Of a stretch of 10,633 nucleotides of DNA, positions 5,946-10,633 are shown in pieces. A program made the translations under genes and the position numbers. The stretch comes from JBBSVE01 sp038233815 (GTDB lineage Bacteria; Pseudomonadota; Alphaproteobacteria; Rhodobacterales; Rhodobacteraceae), in NCBI GenBank assembly GCA_038233815.1, contig JBBSVE010000106.1, positions 1 through 10,633 on the forward strand, in the 5' to 3' direction. Under the pieces are notes generated by a model that made no database searches, was not told the DNA's origin, and saw only the letters and a list, made by a program, of their open reading frames with translations. Every line of letters starts with the position of its first letter. Position 1 is the stretch's first letter.

Positions 5946-7210
5946 CGGATGCGCCCGAGGCCATGGCCGACCGCCGCACGCGGCTGATGGGGCCGAATGT
6001 GCCCACATTCTATCGCACGCCGGTCCATATCGTCCGGGGAGAGGGCGTCCATCTCTGGGATGCGGACGGCAGGCGGTATCTCGACTGCTACAACAACGTG
6101 GCCCATGTCGGCCATTGCCATCCGCGCGTGGTGGAGGCGATCGCAAAGCAGGCCGCGATCCTGAACACGCATACCCGTTATCATCATACGCTGGTTCTGG
6201 ACTACATCGAGGCGCTGACCGCGCGGCTGGGCCACGGCATCGATCAGGCGATCATGGTCTGCACCGGGTCGGAGGCGAACGACATCGCACTTCGCATGGC
6301 GCAGGCGGTGACGGGGCATACCGGCGTGATCGCCACCGACAACACCTATCATGGCAATACGGCCGCGACCTCCGCGCTGTCCTCGCGCCGCCCGCCGATC
6401 GGGGGCTATCCGCCCCATGTCCGCCGCGTTCCCGCCCCCGACAGCCTGCGCACCCCCGACCCCGAAGGCGCGATCTTCGCGGACCATGTCGCGCGCGCCA
6501 TTGCAGAGCTGCAGGAGGCGGGCTTCGGCTTTTCCGGCATGATGCTCTGCCCGGTCTTTGCCAACGAGGGGCTGCCCACCGTCACCCCCGGCTGGTTCGC
6601 GCGGGCGGAGGCCGTCATCCGAAGTGCGGGGGGCCTGATCCTGTGCGACGAGGTGCAGCCGGGGTTCGGGCGCATCGGATCGCATTTCTGGGGTCACGAC
6701 TGGCTCGGCCTCACGCCCGACGTGGTGACGGTGGGAAAGCCGATGGCGAACGGGCATCCGGTCGCGGCGGTGCTGGCGCGACCCGAAGTGATGGCCGCCT
6801 TCCGCGAGGCGTTCGGCTATTTCAACACGTTCGGCGGCAATCCCGTCTCCGCCGCCGCCTGCCTCGCTACGCTTTCGGTGATCGACGACGAGGGGTTGCA
6901 GGCCAATGCGGCGACCGTCTCGGGCCATGTGATGGGGCGCCTGCACGCGCTGTCGCACGCGATGCTGGCGGAGGTCCGGGGCGCGGGTCTCTTCTTCGGC
7001 GCGGAGTTCGTGACCGACGACGCCATGACGCCCGCCACCGATTTCGTGGCCGACATGGTGGAACGTCTAGTCGCGCGGGGCTTCCTGCTCAACCGGATCG
7101 GGCGGCATGGCAACACGCTGAAGATCCGGCCGCCGATGCCGTTTTCGGTGGAGGATGCCGACCGCCTGCTGGACGCGCTGGAGGACGATCTGGCGGACCA
7201 TCCGCAATGA
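5942..7210 (+). CDS. Class III PLP enzyme, probable amino-alcohol-phosphate phospho-lyase (AGXT2L type)
   Basis: This 422-residue fold-type I PLP enzyme has GSEAN (109-113) for phosphate binding, TYHGN (135-139) for ring stacking, CDEVQ (235-239) with Asp236 for the pyridine nitrogen, and GKPMANGHP with Lys266 as the Schiff-base lysine. Several segments are close to the mammalian ethanolamine-phosphate and 5-phosphohydroxylysine phospho-lyases: YLDCYNNVAHVGHCHP (46-61), FGRIGSHFWG (242-251), YFNTFGGNPVSAA (293-305), TPAT (363-366) and LKIRPPMPFS (393-402). Those enzymes eliminate phosphate and ammonia rather than transaminate. The next gene is a small-molecule kinase overlapping it by four bases, which fits a kinase/phospho-lyase pair. 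The alternative is a true omega-aminotransferase; databases often give that label. Substrate unknown. Confidence 0.87.
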   Translation: MTDAPEAMADRRTRLMGPNVPTFYRTPVHIVRGEGVHLWDADGRRYLDCYNNVAHVGHCHPRVVEAIAKQAAILNTHTRYHHTLVLDYIEALTARLGHGIDQAIMVCTGSEANDIALRMAQAVTGHTGVIATDNTYHGNTAATSALSSRRPPIGGYPPHVRRVPAPDSLRTPDPEGAIFADHVARAIAELQEAGFGFSGMMLCPVFANEGLPTVTPGWFARAEAVIRSAGGLILCDEVQPGFGRIGSHFWGHDWLGLTPDVVTVGKPMANGHPVAAVLARPEVMAAFREAFGYFNTFGGNPVSAAACLATLSVIDDEGLQANAATVSGHVMGRLHALSHAMLAEVRGAGLFFGAEFVTDDAMTPATDFVADMVERLVARGFLLNRIGRHGNTLKIRPPMPFSVEDADRLLDALEDDLADHPQ

Positions 7211-8133
7211 ACCCCGCAGCCGCCGCCCGGCTCTTTGGCTTGCCCGCGCAGGAGCCGCGCCTGATCTCCCACCGCGAGAATGCGGTCTACGAGGTCGCAC
7301 TGGCGCGGGGCCGCGCCGCCTTGCGTCTGCACCGCCCCGGCTACCGCACGGAGGCGGAGATCCGGTCGGAACTGATCTGGACCGAGGCGCTGGCCGATGC
7401 GGGCTTTCCGGCACCCCGCCCGCTGCGGACGCAAGACGGTGCGCTGATGGCTCAGTTGCCGGACGGGCAGACCGCAACGATGATCGCGTGGATGGAGGGG
7501 ACCCCGATCGGCGCAGGCGGCACCGCGCTGGAGGGTGACAGGCGCGACCTCTACCGCCGGGTGGGAATGCTGCTGGCGCGGCTTCACGCGGTCAGCGACG
7601 GCCTCGATCTGCCGCAAGGCTTCATCCGGCCCCTGTGGGATGCGGACGGGCTCACCGGCCCCGATCCGCTCTGGGGTCGGGCGTGGGCCCATCCCGCGCT
7701 GTCTGGCGCGGAGGCGGCGCTGATCCTCGCCGCGCGCGACCGGGCGCGGGCGTTGCTGACCACGCACGACGGGGCGCTCGACCGGGGGCTCATCCACGCC
7801 GATGCCCTGCGCGAAAATGTGTTTCAAACGGGTGCAGGCCTCGCGCTTATAGATTTCGACGATTCCGGGATCGGCTACCGGATGTATGACCTCGTCTCCG
7901 CGCTGACCCAGTCCTTGGACGATGCCGACCACGACGATCTGGCATCGGCGCTGATGGAGGGTTACGGCGGCGTTCGTCACCTGCCGCAAACCGTGCGGGA
8001 CCTGTTCCCGCTGTTTGCGATGTTGCGGGCTTTCAGCGCGGTCGGCTGGATGATCCCGCGTGTGGCGCCGGACGACCCGAAGACGGCGCTCTATCTCGCG
8101 CGCGCGCTCCGGCTGGCCCGGGCTTACGGCTGA
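7207..8133 (+). CDS. APH/choline-kinase-fold small-molecule kinase
   Basis: The ATG at 7207 overlaps the stop of the phospho-lyase gene (ATGA). The 308-residue product has an aminoglycoside-phosphotransferase fold. Nucleotide-lobe strands appear around 19-42, including LISHRENAVYEV and an ALRLHRPG strand whose Arg40/Arg43 region replaces the usual lysine strand. The catalytic loop is IHADALRENVF (196-206) with His197, Asp199 and Asn204. Metal-binding Asp216 sits in LIDFDDSGIGYRMYDL (214-229). Hydroxylysine kinase and related APH-fold enzymes phosphorylate amino-alcohol hydroxyls, and the adjacent phospho-lyase-like enzyme would then eliminate the phosphate. The open frame continues upstream, but that part is out of frame with the real upstream gene. 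An antibiotic-resistance role is unlikely given the partner gene. Confidence 0.87.
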   Translation: MNPAAAARLFGLPAQEPRLISHRENAVYEVALARGRAALRLHRPGYRTEAEIRSELIWTEALADAGFPAPRPLRTQDGALMAQLPDGQTATMIAWMEGTPIGAGGTALEGDRRDLYRRVGMLLARLHAVSDGLDLPQGFIRPLWDADGLTGPDPLWGRAWAHPALSGAEAALILAARDRARALLTTHDGALDRGLIHADALRENVFQTGAGLALIDFDDSGIGYRMYDLVSALTQSLDDADHDDLASALMEGYGGVRHLPQTVRDLFPLFAMLRAFSAVGWMIPRVAPDDPKTALYLARALRLARAYG

Positions 8134-8136
8134 GGG

Positions 8137-9429
8137 TCAGACGACGACCTCCATCTCCTGCTGCGCCGCGACGCCGAAGACCCGCTTGTAGCGCGCGATC
8201 TGCGCTGGCGGTCCCATCGCTTTCCGGGGATTGTCGCTGAGCTTCACCGTCGGCCGCCCGTTGGCGCTGACCGCCTTGCACACGAGGCTGAAGGGCGCCA
8301 GCGCATCCCCCGCCACCAGCCCCCGGAAATCGTTGGTGAGCATCGTGCCCCAGCCGAACGACACCTTGACCCGGCCCGCGAACTGACGCTGCAACTCCAC
8401 GATCTTGTCCACGTCGAGCCCGTCCGAGAAGATCACCAGCTTTCGGCGCGGATCCTCCCCGCGCGCCTTCCACCAGCGGATCGCCACCTCCGCCCCCGCC
8501 GCGGGATCGCCGCTGTCGATCCGGATCCCGGTCCAGGCCGCCAGCCAGTCCGGCGCGTGGGCGAGAAACCCTTCGGTCCCGTAGGTGTCGGGCAGCATGA
8601 TCCGCAGGTTGCCGTCATGCTCCTCGTGCCAGTCCGCGAGCACCCGGTAGGGCGCCTGCGCCAGTTCGGCGTCGCTGTCGGCGAGCGCGGAATAGACCAT
8701 CGGCAACTCGTGCGCGTTGGTGCCGATCGCCTCCATCTCCCGCCGCATCGCGATCAGGCAGTTCGAGGTGCCGGTGAAGGCGTCGCCAAGCCCCTCCTGC
8801 AGCGCCTGCACGCACCAGTCCTGCCAGAGGAACGAATGCCTGCGCCTCGTGCCGAAATCCGCGATCTTCAGCCCCGGCTCGGCCTTCAGCACCTGGACCT
8901 TGGCCCAGAGCTTGGTCATCGCCTGCGCATAGAGCACCTGCAGCTCGAACCGTCCCATCGGCGCCAGAACCGCGCGCCCGCGCAATTCCATCAGGATCGC
9001 CAGCGCCGGGATCTCCCACAGCATGACCTCCGCCCAGGAGCCTTCGAAGGTCAGCGCATATTGTCCGTCGCGTTTTTCCAGATGATAGGCGGGCAGCCGA
9101 AGCCCCTCGAAGAAGGTCATGAAATCAGACCGGAACATCTGCCGCTTGCCGTAGAAGGTATTGCCCCGGAGCCACGTGCTCTCCCCCCGGCTGAGGCTGA
9201 GGCTGCGCACATGGTCGAGCTGTTCGCGCAGCTCGCCTTCGTCCACGAGATCGGCCAGCCGGATCCGGGTCGTCCGGTTGATCAGGCTGAACTCCACCCG
9301 CGTGTCGGGACGGTTGCGGAACACCGACTGGCACATCAGCAGCTTGTAGAAGTCCGTATCGATCAGCGACCGAACGATCGGGTCGATCTTCCACTTGTGA
9401 TTGTAGACGCGCGTGGCAATATCGGGCAT
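8137..9429 (-). CDS. pncB: Nicotinate phosphoribosyltransferase
   Basis: This 430-residue enzyme makes nicotinate mononucleotide from nicotinate, PRPP and ATP in NAD salvage. Recognisable segments are SLIDTDFYKLLMCQ (21-34) at the nicotinate/PRPP site, IADFGTRRRHSF (189-200), GTNAHELPM (236-244) with His240 as the residue phosphorylated by ATP, GIRIDSGDPA (301-310), FSDGLD (334-339) and VSFGWGTMLTND (356-367). Length matches the bacterial PncB type. The ATG at 9429 is preceded by AAGGAA on the minus strand (9436-9441). It converges with the kinase gene with only three bases between the stop codons, so no terminator fits between them. It is divergent from argC. It looks like an ordinary housekeeping copy, unrelated to the operon on the left. 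Confidence 0.95.
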   Translation of the reverse strand: MPDIATRVYNHKWKIDPIVRSLIDTDFYKLLMCQSVFRNRPDTRVEFSLINRTTRIRLADLVDEGELREQLDHVRSLSLSRGESTWLRGNTFYGKRQMFRSDFMTFFEGLRLPAYHLEKRDGQYALTFEGSWAEVMLWEIPALAILMELRGRAVLAPMGRFELQVLYAQAMTKLWAKVQVLKAEPGLKIADFGTRRRHSFLWQDWCVQALQEGLGDAFTGTSNCLIAMRREMEAIGTNAHELPMVYSALADSDAELAQAPYRVLADWHEEHDGNLRIMLPDTYGTEGFLAHAPDWLAAWTGIRIDSGDPAAGAEVAIRWWKARGEDPRRKLVIFSDGLDVDKIVELQRQFAGRVKVSFGWGTMLTNDFRGLVAGDALAPFSLVCKAVSANGRPTVKLSDNPRKAMGPPAQIARYKRVFGVAAQQEMEVVV

Positions 9430-9455
9430 CGGGCTTCCTTTCGTCCGGACATGCC

Positions 9456-9484
9456 GTTAGATCAATCCCCTTATCGGTTGTCCA
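9456..9484 (-). promoter_or_regulatory. pncB: Candidate sigma-70 promoter for pncB
   Basis: On the minus strand TGGACA (9479-9484) is followed after 17 bases by TCTAAC (9456-9461), matching the consensus boxes at 5 of 6 and 4 of 6 positions. A transcript would start near 9449, about 20 bases before the pncB start codon. An 8-bp palindrome GTCCGGAC (9443-9450) covers the predicted start point and could be an operator. No equally good promoter for argC was found in the same gap. Chance matches are possible. Confidence 0.4.
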
Positions 9485-9503
9485 GCGAAGGGGGTGCTGT
9501 CTC

Positions 9504-10412
9504 ATGGCGGCGAACGTGTTCATCGACGGCGAGGTCGGCACAACGGGCCTGCAGATCCGCGACCGGCTTTCCAAACGCGCCGACATCTCCCTGATCTCGT
9601 TGCCCGAAGACCGCCGGAAGGACGCTGGCGCCCGCAGGGATGCCTTCGCTGCAGCCGACGTGGCAATCCTCTGCCTGCCCGACGATGCCGCCCGCGACGC
9701 GGCCCGGATGTGCGAGGGGCTAGATACGCGGCTCATCGACGCCAGCACCGCGCACCGCACCGATCCGGCCTGGACCTTCGGCTTTCCCGAGCTTGCAACA
9801 GGCCAGTCCGACGCCATTGCAGCGGCCCGCCACGTCTCCAACCCCGGCTGCTATTCGACCTGCGCCATAGCCCTGCTGCGCCCGCTGACCGACGCGGGCC
9901 TCATAGCCGATGACGCCGACCTCGCCATCTTCGGCATCTCGGGCTACACTGGCGGCGGCAAGGCCATGATCGCGGAGTTCGAGACGAGTGCCACCACCGG
10001 CGCGTTCTTTTACGCCACGGCCCAAAGTCATAAGCATATGCCCGAGGTGATCCGCTACGCGAATCTCGACCGCCGCCCGATCTTCATCCCCTCGGTCGGC
10101 CAGTTCTCGCAAGGCATGACGGTCCAGATCCCGTTGCCCCATGCCGATGCTGACCGCGTCCACAAAGTCCTCGCAGGTCACTATGCCGACTGCCGCTTCG
10201 TCACGGTCCGCCCGCTCGACCGCACCCAACCGCGCGAGAATCCGCAGGCGCAGAACGGCACCAACCAACTCGAACTGGCGGTTCTCGGCGATCCGCAGTC
10301 GGGACAAATCGTCCTGTCCGCCACACTCGACAATCTCGGCAAGGGCGCCTCGGGCGCCGCCGTCCAGAACCTCAACCTGATGCTCGCCCTGCCCGAAGAC
10401 ACCGGCCTCTGA
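9504..10412 (+). CDS. argC: N-acetyl-gamma-glutamyl-phosphate reductase (short type)
   Basis: This 302-residue enzyme carries out the third step of arginine synthesis: NADPH-dependent reduction of N-acetylglutamyl phosphate to the semialdehyde. The N-terminal segment FIDGEVGTTGLQI (6-18) binds NADP, and SNPGCYSTCAIALL (112-125) holds active-site Cys116. FGISGYTGGGK (143-153), SHKHMPE (175-181) and DNLGKGASGAAVQN (276-289) are also characteristic. The length and the GEVGTTG start fit the shorter ArgC form (about 300-320 residues) rather than the ~345-residue form. GAAGGGGGTG (9487-9496) precedes the ATG by seven bases. The gene appears monocistronic and is followed by the intergenic element and a transposase remnant. 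Confidence 0.95.
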   Translation: MAANVFIDGEVGTTGLQIRDRLSKRADISLISLPEDRRKDAGARRDAFAAADVAILCLPDDAARDAARMCEGLDTRLIDASTAHRTDPAWTFGFPELATGQSDAIAAARHVSNPGCYSTCAIALLRPLTDAGLIADDADLAIFGISGYTGGGKAMIAEFETSATTGAFFYATAQSHKHMPEVIRYANLDRRPIFIPSVGQFSQGMTVQIPLPHADADRVHKVLAGHYADCRFVTVRPLDRTQPRENPQAQNGTNQLELAVLGDPQSGQIVLSATLDNLGKGASGAAVQNLNLMLALPEDTGL

Positions 10413-10419
10413 CCCCACC

Positions 10420-10442
10420 TTTTTCTGTCTCTAAATATCCCC
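10420..10442 (-). repeat. Second copy of the Rhodobacterales-type intergenic element
   Basis: Read on the minus strand, this 23-base stretch (a G-run, GATATTTAGAGACAG and an A-run) matches 477-499 on the plus strand at 17 of 23 positions. It is preceded on that strand by GCCTCCGGCGG (10441-10451), which resembles the C/G-rich part of the first copy, but has no equally clear hairpin. It overlaps the last codons of the transposase remnant, so the element is probably older host sequence into which that frame now reads. Confidence 0.55.
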
Positions 10443-10631
10443 GCCGGAGGCACCCTCCCGAAGCCTGACGCGCCTTAAAACGGTTTGCCATCCATCCGGT
10501 GCATATCCGGCCGCCTTGAAGGCGTTGCAGCACTCTTCGGGATCGACGAGGCCGCAGATGTCACCGATTGCGTGGATGAGGGCATCGCAGGGTCGTGCGC
10601 CGATACGGCGGAGATGGGCGTTCAGCCTCGA
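10431..10631 (-). pseudogene. C-terminal part of an IS630-type transposase (cut by the window edge)
   Basis: On the minus strand the frame runs from 10631, at the window edge, to a TAG at 10431-10433, giving 66 residues before the stop. Its first 40 or so (SRLNAHLRRIGARPCDAL, then an IGDICGLVDPEEC segment and CNAFKAAGYAPDG) resemble the end of IS630-family DDE transposases, where a KLK-LLR-A-R helix is followed by P-EC-NYF-AAGY. The match is from memory. Normal proteins stop soon after AAGY; here about 20 further residues (VLRRVRLREGASGGDI) read into the host intergenic element. That suggests a lost native stop or a degraded end, but the gene could also be intact with an altered C terminus. 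No terminal inverted repeat or TA duplication can be identified in the visible part. Confidence 0.6.
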
Positions 10632-10633
10632 GC

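Noticed and set aside
6115..7206. N-terminal extension of the kinase frame back to 6115, suggesting a larger protein
   Set aside because: That stretch is the out-of-frame reading of the class III PLP enzyme and shows Arg/Gly-rich low-complexity sequence. The ATG at 7207 in an ATGA overlap is the natural start.
7207..8133. Aminoglycoside resistance phosphotransferase
   Set aside because: The APH fold is shared by many metabolic kinases, and the overlapping phospho-lyase-like partner points to amino-alcohol metabolism.
4670..9429. A shared NAD-metabolism locus formed by the aspartate-dehydrogenase-like gene and pncB
   Set aside because: The two genes are 2.7 kb apart on opposite strands with unrelated genes between them, and no nadA or nadC is present. 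The dehydrogenase is tightly joined to the aromatic operon instead.
1..10633. CRISPR array, toxin-antitoxin, prophage or tRNA genes
   Set aside because: I saw no regularly spaced repeats, no cloverleaf-like sequence and no small paired genes; nearly all sequence is accounted for by the listed genes.

Overview
The window is high-GC, gene-dense bacterial DNA with short gaps, many ATGA/TGATG start-stop overlaps and GCG/GGC/CTG-rich codons. Two copies of a short intergenic element that I associate with Rhodobacterales, together with the overall protein style, suggest an alphaproteobacterium of the Rhodobacteraceae/Roseobacter type. This is an inference from sequence character, not a database match.

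Region 1 (1-5479, + strand) is one tightly packed operon whose upstream end lies outside the window. In order it encodes an enoyl-CoA hydratase/isomerase-family protein (5' truncated), an acyl-CoA dehydrogenase, a small cupin, a 4-hydroxybenzoyl-CoA-thioesterase-type hotdog protein, a Rid-family protein, a 2-aminobenzoate/benzoate-type aryl-CoA ligase and an L-aspartate-dehydrogenase-like protein. The ligase, dehydrogenase, hydratase and thioesterase fit the CoA-tethered aerobic degradation of an aromatic acid, most likely anthranilate (2-aminobenzoate), as described for Azoarcus evansii. The expected 2-aminobenzoyl-CoA monooxygenase/reductase would have to lie upstream. The cupin, the Rid protein and the aspartate-dehydrogenase-like protein have no settled role in that pathway. 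They are the best candidates for ring opening and nitrogen removal, and are the most novel part of the window.

Region 2 (5523-8133, + strand) is a second tightly coupled set: an ArfB-type peptidyl-tRNA hydrolase, a class III PLP enzyme that resembles the ethanolamine-phosphate/phosphohydroxylysine phospho-lyases, and an APH-fold small-molecule kinase. The last two look like a kinase plus phospho-lyase pair that phosphorylates an amino alcohol and then eliminates phosphate and ammonia.

Region 3 (8137-10412) holds two housekeeping genes transcribed divergently from a 74-bp gap: pncB (nicotinate phosphoribosyltransferase, - strand, convergent with the kinase and only 3 bp from it) and argC (N-acetyl-gamma-glutamyl-phosphate reductase, + strand).

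Region 4 (10413-10633) contains the second copy of the intergenic element and the C-terminal end of an IS630-type transposase on the - strand, cut by the window edge. No rRNA, tRNA, CRISPR array, prophage or defence system is visible. The only stretch over 200 bp without a complete gene is this right edge.
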